Position numbers and translations under genes: made by a program. A stretch of 64,000 bases of DNA, taken from positions 124,001 to 188,000 of the forward strand of contig JAMLGU010000002.1 in assembly GCA_023957575.1 (NCBI GenBank). The letters run 5' to 3'. The notes under the pieces were generated by a model. The model was given only the letters and a program-made list of their open reading frames with translations. It was not told where the DNA came from and made no database searches. This document shows positions 26,676-36,492 of this stretch, one piece after another; the stretch's first letter is position 1, and every line of letters starts with the position of its first letter. This DNA comes from Chitinophagaceae bacterium. Its GTDB lineage: Bacteria; Bacteroidota; Bacteroidia; Chitinophagales; Chitinophagaceae.

Positions 26676-26683
26676 TAATTTTG
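26676..26683 (+). promoter_or_regulatory. -7 box of the SLC45-like carrier gene
   Basis: TAATTTTG, an exact match to TAnnTTTG, 26 bp before the ATG at 26709. The -33 position falls in the operator (TGTG at 26653-26656, 19 nt away). Confidence 0.6.
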
Positions 26684-26708
26684 CACAGTATAAATTTTAA
26701 CGTTTGAT

Positions 26709-28229
26709 ATGTCATTAACTAATACAGGTAAGCCTCGCCTCACAATGGCGCAGATTATTAATATGAGCGTCGGTTTTTTTGGAATCCAGTTTGCTTTCGG
26801 ATTGCAAAACTCCAACACCAGCCGTATTTTTCAAACCTTAGGCGCCGAAATTGAAAAAATTCCTATCCTTTGGATTGCTGCTCCTGTTACCGGCCTTATC
26901 TTACAACCCATTATTGGCCATCTGAGCGACAAAACCTGGGTGGGCAAATTAGGCAGGCGGCGGCCCTACTTTATGATAGGCGCCATTTTTGCTGCATTGG
27001 CATTATTTGTTTTCCCCAATGTACATGCACTCTGGCTGGCTGTCATTATGCTTTGGGTGTTGGATGCCTCCATCAATATCTCCATGGAGCCATTTAGAGC
27101 TTTTGTGGGAGATATGCTGCCCGACGAACAACGTACTACCGGCTTCGCCATGCAAAGTTTTTTTATTGGAGTAGGAGCTGTAATCTCCTCCGCATTGCCA
27201 TACATACTTACCGCTGCCGGTATTTCCAACGAAGCTGCACAAGGCATTATCCCCGATTCGGTACGCATCTCTTATTATATTGGCGCTGTTGTATATATAT
27301 TGGCGGTATCCTATACGGTTGTTACTACTCAGGAATACTCTAAGGAACAACTAATAACATTTGGAGCGCTCAAAGAGGAAGAAGCAAATGAAATAATTAT
27401 CAAAACTCCATTGAAATCATTTTTTTCGAGCGGATGGATGTGGTTTCTGGTAGGCGCTGCGCTCACGGCCGCTTTATACTTTTACAACCTGAACAATGAA
27501 AAGCCATTAGAAAAAGAATTGTATGTAATCACAGGAATTCTCACACTCTTTGGTCTGATGAAACTTATAGCCGGATGGTTTTACCAACAAGGATCAAAAA
27601 ACGGTTTGGTAGAAATTGTGGACGACCTCAACTTCCTTCCGAACACTATGAAAAAACTTGCCTGGGTGCAATTCTTTACCTGGTTTGCACTATTTGCCAT
27701 GTGGATTTATTCCACTCCTGCATTGGCGCAACATATTTACAATACCACTGACACTTCTTCGCCCGAATACAACAAAATAGGGAACTGGGTGGGCGTATTA
27801 TTTGCTGCCTACAATGGTTTTGCAGCAATCCTGGCGCTTGCGCTACCTGCATTAGCTAAAAAATTTACCCGCCCCGGAACCCATTTGATTTCATTAATCA
27901 TTGGTGGTTTGGGGCTCATTTCATACTTTTTCTTTACCAACGAAAATTTGCTATTAATCAGTATGGCGGGTATCGGTCTGGCCTGGGCCAGCATTTTATC
28001 AATGCCCTATGCCATGCTCACCCAGGCTTTGCCTGCGCACAAAATGGGTGTGTATATGGGTATTTTCAATTTCTTTATTGTGATACCTCAGATTCTGGCA
28101 GCCACTATTTTGGGTGTTTTGACAAGACATTTTTTTGGAGGCAATGCTATTTATGCCATTCTTCTGGGCGGAATATCCATGATTATTGCAGCATTTTTAA
28201 ACCTGAGAATCAAGGAAAAGCATTTATAA
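26709..28229 (+). CDS. SLC45-like MFS transporter for maltose/maltodextrin
   Basis: A 506-residue inner-membrane carrier of about 12 helices. The N-terminal region NMSVGFFGIQFAFGLQNSN and the loop GHLSDKTWVGKLGRRRPYF, with RRRPY at the cytoplasmic loop between helices 2 and 3, are characteristic of the sucrose/maltose (SLC45/GPH-like) group, as are DMLPDEQRTTGFAMQ. It probably carries maltose or short maltodextrins. The gene is 64 bp upstream of a GH13 amylase and is preceded by the same palindrome as malQ. A joint role in alpha-glucan use is likely; sucrose is the alternative. Confidence 0.88.
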   Translation: MSLTNTGKPRLTMAQIINMSVGFFGIQFAFGLQNSNTSRIFQTLGAEIEKIPILWIAAPVTGLILQPIIGHLSDKTWVGKLGRRRPYFMIGAIFAALALFVFPNVHALWLAVIMLWVLDASINISMEPFRAFVGDMLPDEQRTTGFAMQSFFIGVGAVISSALPYILTAAGISNEAAQGIIPDSVRISYYIGAVVYILAVSYTVVTTQEYSKEQLITFGALKEEEANEIIIKTPLKSFFSSGWMWFLVGAALTAALYFYNLNNEKPLEKELYVITGILTLFGLMKLIAGWFYQQGSKNGLVEIVDDLNFLPNTMKKLAWVQFFTWFALFAMWIYSTPALAQHIYNTTDTSSPEYNKIGNWVGVLFAAYNGFAAILALALPALAKKFTRPGTHLISLIIGGLGLISYFFFTNENLLLISMAGIGLAWASILSMPYAMLTQALPAHKMGVYMGIFNFFIVIPQILAATILGVLTRHFFGGNAIYAILLGGISMIIAAFLNLRIKEKHL

Positions 28230-28293
28230 TATTCTTTTTCGGGTCATCGCCAAAGGCAAAGAAAATCTGTATCATTCTTCAAATTATTTTATA

Positions 28294-30132
28294 ATGAAAA
28301 AAATATTTTTCTTTTTACCCTTCATCATTTTTGCTATTGTTGCCAGCTCACAAAACATCAACCTGTATCCCACTAATTGGTGGGTGGGCATGAAGTGGAA
28401 CAAAGTACAGCTATTGGTGAGGGCAGCCGACCAAAATATATCCAACGAAAAGGTGTCAGTGAATTACCCCGGAATAACTTTAAAGAAGGTTTCAAAATTT
28501 GCTAATTCGCATTATCTCGCGCTGGATATCACAATTGCTGCAAATACCAAACCCGGTATTGCAAAAGTAAAAGTAGGTAATGAAACCATTAACTTCCCGT
28601 TGCAAAAAAGAAGAGCAGGTAATGGCTCCCAATTTGCCAACGGAGCTACTTCTTCTGACCTCATTTACCTCATCATGCCCGACAGGTTTAGCAATGGCGA
28701 CCCCTCAAACGACCGGATTGCAGGAATGAGAGACCAATCCCTGAATAGAGATACTGTTTTTAACCGTCATGGCGGCGATTTGAAAGGTATTCAAAATCAT
28801 CTGGATTATTTGCATGATCTGGGGGTAACGGCTATCTGGCTGAATCCGGTAATCATCAATGATATGCCCGAAAGAACGGAGCATGGATATGCATTTACCG
28901 ACCACTACAAAATAGACCCGCGTATTGGTGGTGAAATAGCATACAAAGAGTTAATAGATGCTGCACATGCCAAGGGCATTAAAATGATTCAGGATGCAGT
29001 TTATAACCACGTGGGAACTGAGCATATTTTCTTCAAAGACCAGCCTGATAGCAGTTGGTTTCATCGCTGGCCGAAATTTACCCAAACCAATTATATGGAT
29101 CAGGTCATTTTCGATCCTTACGCCTCCAAAATTGATAAAGACATCATGGAGAAAGGCTGGTTTGTACCCTCAATGCCCGATTGGGACCAGCGCAACCCTT
29201 TTGTTCAAAATTTTTTGATTCAACATGCCTTATGGACAATGGAGGATTTTGGTATTGACGGCTGGCGCATTGATACCTATGCTTATAATGATTTGGAGTT
29301 TATGAACCGCTGCAACAAAGCCCTTTATGACGAATACCCCAAGGTCAGTATATTTGGCGAAACGTGGGTGCATGGCGTACCCAATCAAAGTTATTTTTGT
29401 CAGAACAATTACAGTATCCCTTTCAAAAGCAATTTGCAGGCAACTACTGATTTTCAAACACTTTTTTATGGCATTCAGCCTGCTGTTTCCGAACCATTTG
29501 GCTGGACCGAAGGAGTAAATAAATTATACACTACACTGGCCCAGGATTTTGTGTACAAAGACCCGATGAGACAGGTGATATTTTTGGATAATCATGACCT
29601 GAGCCGATTTTACAGCATAGTGCAGGAAGATACCGCAAAGTATAAAACCGCTATGGCATGGCTACTGACATCGCGCGGAATTCCTCAACTTTACTATGGA
29701 AATGAAATATTGATGGCCGGCACTACCTATCCGAGTGATGGATATGTAAGGCAGGACTTTCCCGGAGGTTGGCCGGGCGACAAATACAATAAGTTTACCA
29801 CAGAAGGCAGAACAGATAAGGAAAATGCTGTTTTCGATTATACGAGAAAATTAGCACAATTCAGGAAAAACTCCTCAGCCATAAAAACAGGAAAAATGAT
29901 GCAGTTTTATCCTATTGACGGGGTGTATGTTTACTTTAGATACGATAAAAATCAAACCATTTTATGTGCAATGAATACCAATGCAAAGCCGGCAACAATA
30001 GGCCTGGCAAGGTTTAAGGAAATTATCCGGCATCATAAAAGCGGGAAAGAAATCACCACTGACCGTGTCGTTGCTTTGGAGCAATCAATAACATTAAATC
30101 CAATGAGTAATCTGATACTGGAACTACAATAA
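28294..30132 (+). CDS. GH13 alpha-amylase/neopullulanase-type enzyme, exported
   Basis: An exported GH13 glycosidase of 612 residues. Residues 1-19 are a signal peptide (MKKIFFFLPFIIFAIVASSQ). Residues 20-110 form an N-terminal cyclomaltodextrinase-type domain. The TIM barrel follows, with DAVYNHVG, the nucleophile in GWRIDTYAYNDLEF (Asp327), the acid/base in FGETWVHG (Glu356) and FLDNHDLSRFY (Asp435). This resembles SusA-type periplasmic neopullulanases. It would release maltose and short oligosaccharides for the carrier just upstream. Its stop overlaps the convergent GLPGLI gene by 9 bp. No SusC/SusD pair occurs in the window. Confidence 0.93.
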   Translation: MKKIFFFLPFIIFAIVASSQNINLYPTNWWVGMKWNKVQLLVRAADQNISNEKVSVNYPGITLKKVSKFANSHYLALDITIAANTKPGIAKVKVGNETINFPLQKRRAGNGSQFANGATSSDLIYLIMPDRFSNGDPSNDRIAGMRDQSLNRDTVFNRHGGDLKGIQNHLDYLHDLGVTAIWLNPVIINDMPERTEHGYAFTDHYKIDPRIGGEIAYKELIDAAHAKGIKMIQDAVYNHVGTEHIFFKDQPDSSWFHRWPKFTQTNYMDQVIFDPYASKIDKDIMEKGWFVPSMPDWDQRNPFVQNFLIQHALWTMEDFGIDGWRIDTYAYNDLEFMNRCNKALYDEYPKVSIFGETWVHGVPNQSYFCQNNYSIPFKSNLQATTDFQTLFYGIQPAVSEPFGWTEGVNKLYTTLAQDFVYKDPMRQVIFLDNHDLSRFYSIVQEDTAKYKTAMAWLLTSRGIPQLYYGNEILMAGTTYPSDGYVRQDFPGGWPGDKYNKFTTEGRTDKENAVFDYTRKLAQFRKNSSAIKTGKMMQFYPIDGVYVYFRYDKNQTILCAMNTNAKPATIGLARFKEIIRHHKSGKEITTDRVVALEQSITLNPMSNLILELQ

Positions 30133-30864
30133 AATTTGCCAAAGCATCTGGTCTATCCAGTTTTTGTTGTCACTCCCCCACGATTTTGCCAAATCGCCCA
30201 CAGCCTTTTGTATTTCGGCCATAGTTTTCTTTTTTCCTTTCGTAGGCGGCTTCAGGGTATTTATATCCGGAGCGGTGGCCTTTACTCCGGTTGCTATCCA
30301 ACTGGTATAAAGCCGAGGAATGGTAACGCCCATTATCATTCCCGGCAGGCCGTGCAACCCCATCGGGCCGCCACTCACATTAATTTCATCGGTGTAGTAA
30401 GCAAATACATAAACGCTGTCAAACAAAATGGTTTGTGCCAACCGGCAATTAAATCCCGCAATCACTCGCTGGTCTTCTGGATGAATTTTCCAATTGATAT
30501 TTTTTAAATCATCCGAAATGAGTGTATATCCATCCAATGATAACAATTTTGTAAAAGTGTTATTTTTATAATCGCTGAACCAAACGTTCTCATCTTCTTC
30601 ATTACCAAATGAAAAGGTGCGTTTATTACTCCCCTTTCTGCTGAACTTATAAAGCGCTTTATTGTCGCCGAACTCCAAATTATAGTAATTAGTATTAAAC
30701 TGATCAATTCTCTCTTTAAAACGCTCGAACCACTCACTACCTTCATTTTGCCTATACACATTTACCTTCACTTCGTATTCAATCGATCCCGCTTTCAAAA
30801 ACTGCTGTGCATGGATAAAAGTGGATACCAAACCCAGTGTTATTAAAAAGATACTTTTCTTCAT
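30124..30864 (-). CDS. GLPGLI family protein
   Basis: An exported protein of 246 residues with a GLPGLI motif. The start at 30864 gives the signal peptide MKKSIFLITLGLVSTFIHAQ; the upstream ATG at 30906 would overlap the barrel gene and lacks a signal. The family motif reads GPMGLHGLPGMIMGVT near residue 180, with Met in place of Leu in the last position. This family is found almost only in Bacteroidota, often beside outer-membrane beta-barrel proteins, as here (10 bp after the barrel gene). Function is unknown. The C-terminus has a charged KPPTKGKKKT segment. The final 9 bp overlap the amylase gene. Confidence 0.85.
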   Translation of the reverse strand: MKKSIFLITLGLVSTFIHAQQFLKAGSIEYEVKVNVYRQNEGSEWFERFKERIDQFNTNYYNLEFGDNKALYKFSRKGSNKRTFSFGNEEDENVWFSDYKNNTFTKLLSLDGYTLISDDLKNINWKIHPEDQRVIAGFNCRLAQTILFDSVYVFAYYTDEINVSGGPMGLHGLPGMIMGVTIPRLYTSWIATGVKATAPDINTLKPPTKGKKKTMAEIQKAVGDLAKSWGSDNKNWIDQMLWQILL

Positions 30865-30874
30865 AGCTAAAATT

Positions 30875-33679
30875 TTATTTTCCATTTGTTGCTGATGTAT
30901 TCCCATTATTCATTTTATTGAAGTTCCAGATAAAGCCTAACAAAAAGTGGCGACGCAGTACCGAATTATAGGTTTCCGTAAAGCTGGAACTGCCAAAATT
31001 CCGGCTATATCCATTTTTCTGGTTCAGAATATCATTCGCAGTAAACTTGATGATAAACTGGTCTTTCGCCATTCTCTTTTGCACATCCATATTCCAGAAT
31101 ATAAAATTATTATCCGCAGGGAATCGTTTGTCTTTTTGCCTGAACTGGCCAAAAACATTATTTTTGATTTCAAAATTTTTGGGTAAATAAATGGTGCCGC
31201 TAAAGTCAAAACCGGTTGACCAGTATTTGGCATTTGCAATCTTATTTACGGAGGCTTCTGCTATGTTGTAGCCAAAATTTGGGCTAAGGCTGATCCTGTA
31301 TTTCTTTTCCACATCTCTCCCAATATTGAAACGAATGTAATAACCACTGTTTTTAGTGTTGTTTTTAAGCGAATTTCCTTTGTTGTCTGCTATAAAATCC
31401 ACAAAACTGTTAAAATTAATGTTAGGACTGATACCCAGATCAATATTTGCTTTTTTCAACTTCCTGCTGTACCACATATAGAAGTTGAAATTATTTACGC
31501 CGTTTGTATTTACTGTCTGAGTTGTTCTTACAGCCTCCTTAATAATATTTAGTGTTGCAAACGAATTTTGGGTGAAGCCCCCATTTATTCCTACCATAAT
31601 AAACCTCTCGGAAAACATTTTCCATGATCCATAACTCAGGTCAAATCCATGAGAAAAAGAAGGTTTCAAGGCCGGATTACCGATATAAATATTCAATGGG
31701 TCGGTATTCACTTTTATAGGTTGCAATTGATCTAAGCTGGGAGCCGATGAATTTCCATTATAATTAAACCGGATAGTTTCCATTGGCTTAATGGTATAAT
31801 TAAAACTGGCTCTTGGATAATAATTGGTAAATGAATAATCTCTTTTGGTATTTAATGTTTTATTCAATTGTTCATAATTGGTAAATGCAGCATTCCCTCC
31901 AAATGAAAAATTGATTTTCTTCTTAGTATATCTGAAACTCAATCCCGGCGAGTTGGCCAGATCATTAAACTCATAATCATTACTTAGTGAATCTATCCTT
32001 TTATCATATCCGGTTGGCGATTTTGCCAAAATCTCTCTGTTGTTAATCCGCTTATTGTAATTAAACCCATAATTTATCTCCATATATACATCTTTCATAA
32101 GCGGTTCGGTGTAAGCGATTCTGGTATTGAAACTATTATTTTCATAATCAATCAGGTTGCGTTGATCTATAATATTGGTGCTATCCACCGCATTATTTTT
32201 GAAGAAATCAATTTTTGAATATAGCAATCCGTCGCTATTGCTTTTACTGTTATTAAAAGAAGTATTCACTGAAAAAGTGCGGAACTCTTTTTTGAACTTG
32301 TGCATCCACAGCAGATTTGCATTGTATGCAGATTGATTCACGTCATTGTTACTTTTCCTGCTGTTCTTGTTTATAAGATTATAGTTTTTATCATTTATGT
32401 TTTCGGCATAAAAATCTGAGTTCGATTTCGTAAAATTAAGATTACCACTCGTTGTGAGTTTTATGGTGTTCATCGAATCCAGCTTTGACTCAAAGGTAAA
32501 ATTAGCCGAATGTTTCTGAGAGCTATTAAAATTGTCTGTTATCGAATTCATAGTCCATGAAGAATCCGGAGTAAAGTTTTTTGAAAATGTTTTTGTAGTA
32601 CCCGGAGCGTCTATTCTCGTAAATTTATATCCTGCATTTACCGAATTGTTATTATCTGTCCCAAATTTGGTATTATAATGAAGGCCTGCATTATAATTGG
32701 TAGGAATACCGTTAGTAGTGTTACCACCCATTCCATCACCCATCACCACAATTCCCATACCGCCGCCTTCCTCACCGCCAAATTTTTGGCTATCCTGCCA
32801 GTCCAAATTAAGCCATCCCGTATTGCTCGAAATTCCATAGGCTGCCAGTTTTCGCTTGCCCTTAAAGGAATTGATCATGGCAGCGCCGTAATACCTACCC
32901 GCGCCTTTATCATCGCTGGTTTTGGTCATATCTCTGATGCCTCCCCCTGCTTCAATTTTTCCAAAATAGCCTTTCTTTTTATCTTCTTTTAATTTCAGAT
33001 TTACGGTGCGGTCTCTCACGCCATCATCAATACCTGTAAAAGTTGCCTGGTCGCTTTTTCGATCATATACCTGTACCTCATGCACCACATCGGCACGCAG
33101 GTTTTTGGTGGCAATGCCGGGATCGCTGCCAAAAAACTCTTCACCATCCACCAATACCTTTTTTACATCCTGCCCCTGTGCAGTTATTTTTCCCGACCGA
33201 TCCACCTGAAAGCCCGGTAGTTTTCTCAACAGTTCTTCCACATTAGCGCCCTCTGCCACTTTAAAACTGTCTGCTGTAAAAACGGTGGTATCCCCCTTCA
33301 GGTAAATGGCTCTGTTGCCCTTCACTACCACTTCTTCCAGCATTTTTATTTTTGAAAATAAATGAATAATTCCCAAATTTGAAATTTCGCCTTTAACCAC
33401 CTTCACGCTATCAATAAAATCGGCAAAATAAGGGTGTGTAATCATCAGTAAATAATTCTGTGTGTTATCCGTTGTTTTCAATTCAAAAGCGCCGTCTTTA
33501 GCAGCTCGGGTAAAATTCACTAAAGTAGAATCATTTTTATTCAAAAGCGCAATAACGGAGTTTTGCAAATTTTTATGTTCCGCAGTGTCTGCCAATCTCC
33601 CCTTTATTCCTGTGCTTTGCGCCAATAAGAAAACAGTTGGTAAGAACAAACAAAAAAGTATCAAAATCAATTTTTTCAT
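30875..33679 (-). CDS. Outer-membrane beta-barrel protein, TonB-receptor-like
   Basis: A 934-residue outer-membrane protein when started at MKKLILILFCLFLPTVFLLAQ (signal peptide). The ATG further upstream at 33754 would add a Lys-rich stretch without function. Residues 22-115 form a carboxypeptidase-regulatory-like domain (KGRLADTAEHKNLQN). A plug-like domain follows (KMLEEVVVKGNRAIYLKGDTTVF, then LRKLPGFQVDRSG and VLVDGEEFFG). The rest is a 22-strand-type barrel rich in Asn, Tyr and Phe. It belongs to the outer membrane beta-barrel family related to TonB-dependent receptors. No SusD-like partner; the GLPGLI gene follows after 10 bp. The imported substance is unknown. Confidence 0.88.
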   Translation of the reverse strand: MKKLILILFCLFLPTVFLLAQSTGIKGRLADTAEHKNLQNSVIALLNKNDSTLVNFTRAAKDGAFELKTTDNTQNYLLMITHPYFADFIDSVKVVKGEISNLGIIHLFSKIKMLEEVVVKGNRAIYLKGDTTVFTADSFKVAEGANVEELLRKLPGFQVDRSGKITAQGQDVKKVLVDGEEFFGSDPGIATKNLRADVVHEVQVYDRKSDQATFTGIDDGVRDRTVNLKLKEDKKKGYFGKIEAGGGIRDMTKTSDDKGAGRYYGAAMINSFKGKRKLAAYGISSNTGWLNLDWQDSQKFGGEEGGGMGIVVMGDGMGGNTTNGIPTNYNAGLHYNTKFGTDNNNSVNAGYKFTRIDAPGTTKTFSKNFTPDSSWTMNSITDNFNSSQKHSANFTFESKLDSMNTIKLTTSGNLNFTKSNSDFYAENINDKNYNLINKNSRKSNNDVNQSAYNANLLWMHKFKKEFRTFSVNTSFNNSKSNSDGLLYSKIDFFKNNAVDSTNIIDQRNLIDYENNSFNTRIAYTEPLMKDVYMEINYGFNYNKRINNREILAKSPTGYDKRIDSLSNDYEFNDLANSPGLSFRYTKKKINFSFGGNAAFTNYEQLNKTLNTKRDYSFTNYYPRASFNYTIKPMETIRFNYNGNSSAPSLDQLQPIKVNTDPLNIYIGNPALKPSFSHGFDLSYGSWKMFSERFIMVGINGGFTQNSFATLNIIKEAVRTTQTVNTNGVNNFNFYMWYSRKLKKANIDLGISPNINFNSFVDFIADNKGNSLKNNTKNSGYYIRFNIGRDVEKKYRISLSPNFGYNIAEASVNKIANAKYWSTGFDFSGTIYLPKNFEIKNNVFGQFRQKDKRFPADNNFIFWNMDVQKRMAKDQFIIKFTANDILNQKNGYSRNFGSSSFTETYNSVLRRHFLLGFIWNFNKMNNGNTSATNGK

Positions 33680-33809
33680 TCCGGTTTTCTTTTTAATCAG
33701 TTTTTTTGTAATCAAAATCTTTATTTTCATACACAAGTAAAACAATCGCCACAAATGTATGACTGAAATTTTTAATTACGATTTTGTCGTAATAATATTT
33801 TGTTAAATA

Positions 33810-35804
33810 ATGATTAACTTGCCAAATAAAATTATGCTTATGCCAAATAAATACAAAGAACTTCAGGAGAAATATGAAAGTGAAAATTTTATAGATACCT
33901 CCAAACCGGTATGGAATTATTCATTACTTACCGATGAGGATATTCGAAATTTTCAAAGCGGTACAAACTACAGCTTATACGAAAAATTTGGATCACATTC
34001 CATACAGGTTAATGGCGTTTGGGGAATGTATTTTTGCGTATGGGCGCCCAATGCCACTTTTGTTTTCGTAACCGGAAATTTTAATGATTGGGACAAGGTA
34101 TCGCACCCACTCACTCCCCGATGGGACAGGAGTGGTATCTGGGAAGGGTTTATTCCAAACTTCAATCTTGGCGAACTATACAAATACCATATTGTGGGTT
34201 ATCAAAACAGGGTTACCGAAAAAGGCGATCCGTTTGCAAACTTTTGGGAATTAAAACCACTCACTTCTTCCATCACCTGGGATATGCATTACGACTGGAA
34301 GGATGACGAATGGATGAAAAACAGAAATAAAAACAATGCACTGAACGCTCCATGGAGCATTTATGAGGTACACCTCGGAAGCTGGCAACGCCCCGATCCA
34401 TTTAATGAACATAAATACAATACTTATGACCAGATAAGAGAGCGGCTGGTACCCTACGTAAAGGAAATGGGTTTTACCCACGTAGAGTTTATGCCGCTTA
34501 CCGAACATCCCTATGATGGAAGCTGGGGCTATCAGACTACAGGATATTTTGCCGCCACATCCCGGTTTGGCGATCCACAGGGCCTGATGCGACTGATTGA
34601 TGCATTTCATCAGGAAGGAATTGGCGTTATTCTGGACTGGGTTCCTTCTCATTATCCTTACGACTCACATGGGCTTTATATGTTCGACGGCACACACACC
34701 TACGAATATGCAGACATGCGCAAAGGATTTCACCCGGACTGGAACAGTTATGTTTTCAATTATAAAAGAGGCGAAGTAAAATCTTTCTTAATCAGCAGCG
34801 CACGTTTCTGGTTCGAGCGTTACCATATTGATGGCATAAGGGTAGATGCAGTAAGCTCTATGCTGAAACTGAATTACTCCAGAAAAGAAGGAGAATGGGA
34901 ACCCAATGAGCATGGCGGAGACGGCAATCTTGAAGCCATTCACTTCATAAAAGACCTGAATGAAATGATTTATCGCGACTTTCCGGATGTGCAGACAATA
35001 GCCGAAGAAGCTACTGACTGGCCCGGCGTGTCAAGACCCACCTATAGTGACGGATTGGGTTTTGGCATGAAATGGATGATGGGCTGGATGCATGATACCT
35101 TGGATTATTTCAAACGCGATCCAATCTATCGCAAGTATCATCAGAACGATTTCACATTCAGTATGATGTATTATTATGATGAAAACTTCATGCTCCCCAT
35201 CAGCCATGACGAGGTAGTGCATGGCAAAAGCCCGCTCCTGTTTAAAATGCCAGGAGATTTATGGCAGAAATTTGCAAACCTTAGATTGTTCTTTACCTAC
35301 ATGTGGACACATCCGGGTGGGAAATTACTGTTTATGGGTGGCGAATTTGGACAAACCTCCGAGTGGAATTATCAATCCGAATTAGATTGGTATTTACTCA
35401 AACACGATAGTCATACAGGCGCTCAAAGTTGTCTGAAAGCGCTAAACAAAATCCTGAAGGAAGAGCCTGCCATGCATGAAAAACAATTTATCCCCGGTGG
35501 CTTCGAATGGGTGGATCTCAATCATCGCGATGAATGTGTAATTGTGTATAAAAGAAAAGCCGAAAAGCCGGAGGATGATTTATTGGTTATTCTGAACATG
35601 ACGCCTGAGGTGTACCACGACTGGGTTATAGAAGTTCACGACAAAGAATATACCGAAGAATTATTCAACTCTGACCTCAAAGAATATGACGGTACGGGTG
35701 ATGTATTCAATAAAGACATCCGTACAGAATGTATTGATGAAGAATCCAAAAAATATAAAATCACCATCAATCTTCCGCCACTCGCCGGATTGATTTTGAA
35801 ATAA
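33810..35804 (+). CDS. glgB: 1,4-alpha-glucan branching enzyme
   Basis: Cytoplasmic GH13 branching enzyme of 664 residues (656 or 654 if one of the later ATGs at 33834 or 33840 is used). It makes the alpha-1,6 branches of glycogen. An N-terminal CBM48-type domain (VWAPNATFVFVTGNFNDW near residue 78) precedes the barrel. The nucleophile is in GIRVDAVSSML (Asp346), the acid/base in IAEEATDWPGV (Glu399) and the third acid in PISHDEVVHGKSPL (Asp467). Unlike E. coli glgB, this type has the shorter N-terminus and the HGGDGNLEAIHF loop common in the eukaryote-like branch. It is downstream of the glgA-glgC region but on its own transcript, and ends in a strong terminator. Confidence 0.96.
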   Translation: MINLPNKIMLMPNKYKELQEKYESENFIDTSKPVWNYSLLTDEDIRNFQSGTNYSLYEKFGSHSIQVNGVWGMYFCVWAPNATFVFVTGNFNDWDKVSHPLTPRWDRSGIWEGFIPNFNLGELYKYHIVGYQNRVTEKGDPFANFWELKPLTSSITWDMHYDWKDDEWMKNRNKNNALNAPWSIYEVHLGSWQRPDPFNEHKYNTYDQIRERLVPYVKEMGFTHVEFMPLTEHPYDGSWGYQTTGYFAATSRFGDPQGLMRLIDAFHQEGIGVILDWVPSHYPYDSHGLYMFDGTHTYEYADMRKGFHPDWNSYVFNYKRGEVKSFLISSARFWFERYHIDGIRVDAVSSMLKLNYSRKEGEWEPNEHGGDGNLEAIHFIKDLNEMIYRDFPDVQTIAEEATDWPGVSRPTYSDGLGFGMKWMMGWMHDTLDYFKRDPIYRKYHQNDFTFSMMYYYDENFMLPISHDEVVHGKSPLLFKMPGDLWQKFANLRLFFTYMWTHPGGKLLFMGGEFGQTSEWNYQSELDWYLLKHDSHTGAQSCLKALNKILKEEPAMHEKQFIPGGFEWVDLNHRDECVIVYKRKAEKPEDDLLVILNMTPEVYHDWVIEVHDKEYTEELFNSDLKEYDGTGDVFNKDIRTECIDEESKKYKITINLPPLAGLILK

Positions 35805-35808
35805 ACTT

Positions 35809-35847
35809 AAAAGCCTGTGGCAAAAACCAAACCACAGGCTTTTTTTA
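35809..35847. terminator. Bidirectional terminator between glgB and the thioesterase gene
   Basis: A 12-bp stem, AAAAGCCTGTGG (35809-35820) and CCACAGGCTTTT (35832-35843), with an 11-nt loop and T run to 35847. It lies between convergent stops, and the A run on the left provides U residues for the opposite strand. Confidence 0.9.
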
Positions 35848-35851
35848 ATTA

Positions 35852-36376
35852 TCAAATATCTTCATTAAGGCTTATGAACAACTCTTTAAGTTCGGTAGCA
35901 TCTCCGGGTTTCATTTTGCCCCCAAGAATAAGTCGCATCTGCCTGCGCTGCATAGCGCCATCATAAAGTTTTTTGTCCAATTCGGTTTCAGGAGCAATCT
36001 CAGGTACTTTTACTGGTTTCATATCACAATCTAAGCCTACAAAAGTATAATAGGCCACATTGCTCACATATTTTTTCTGCTCTATCAAATCTTCGCCCCA
36101 AACCTTTAGATAAATCTCCATAGAGCTATTAAATGCACGGGTCACCTTCGCTTCTATATGAACCAGATTTCCCAATTTTATCGGGCTCACAAATGCCAGA
36201 TTATCCACCGAAGCGGTTACTACCCTTTTATTGGAATGTTTTTGAGCAGCCATCCCTGCAGCAATATCCATCCAGTACATCAGGCGGCCACCCATCAAAT
36301 TTCCAAACAGGTTCGTATCGTTGGGCAATACCAACTCAGTCATAATTGTCAAACTATCATCTGGTTTCTTTTTCAT
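35852..36376 (-). CDS. Acyl-CoA thioesterase, hotdog fold (YciA/BACH type)
   Basis: A 174-residue hotdog thioesterase that hydrolyses acyl-CoA. The first half carries PNDTNLFGNLMGGRLMYWMDIAAG, with Asn/Asp of the active site and the long central helix, and then VVTASVDNLAFVSPIKLGNLVHIEAKV, the family's second strand motif. The C-terminus has a short charged tail. Chain-length preference is unknown. The gene is convergent to glgB. A promoter-like pair lies immediately upstream. Confidence 0.9.
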   Translation of the reverse strand: MKKKPDDSLTIMTELVLPNDTNLFGNLMGGRLMYWMDIAAGMAAQKHSNKRVVTASVDNLAFVSPIKLGNLVHIEAKVTRAFNSSMEIYLKVWGEDLIEQKKYVSNVAYYTFVGLDCDMKPVKVPEIAPETELDKKLYDGAMQRRQMRLILGGKMKPGDATELKELFISLNEDI

Positions 36377-36391
36377 TTTTCTGAATTTTTA

Positions 36392-36420
36392 CAAATGTAA
36401 AATAACTTGGTTGGTTCAAA
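36392..36420 (-). promoter_or_regulatory. Probable promoter of the thioesterase gene
   Basis: On the minus strand TTTG (36417-36420) and TACATTTG (36392-36399) are 17 nt apart, slightly less than the usual 19-21. The ATG is 16 nt downstream of the -7 box. Confidence 0.45.
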
Positions 36421-36462
36421 TGAATATTTTGTGTAGATTACATTTCTAATAAGTTAGTGTTG

Positions 36463-36470
36463 TAAATTTG
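36463..36470 (+). promoter_or_regulatory. -7 box of the proline dehydrogenase gene
   Basis: TAAATTTG, an exact TAnnTTTG, 23 bp before the ATG at 36493. No TTTG is found at the normal -33 distance. Confidence 0.45.
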
Positions 36471-36492
36471 CATAAATAATTCTCTTTATTTT

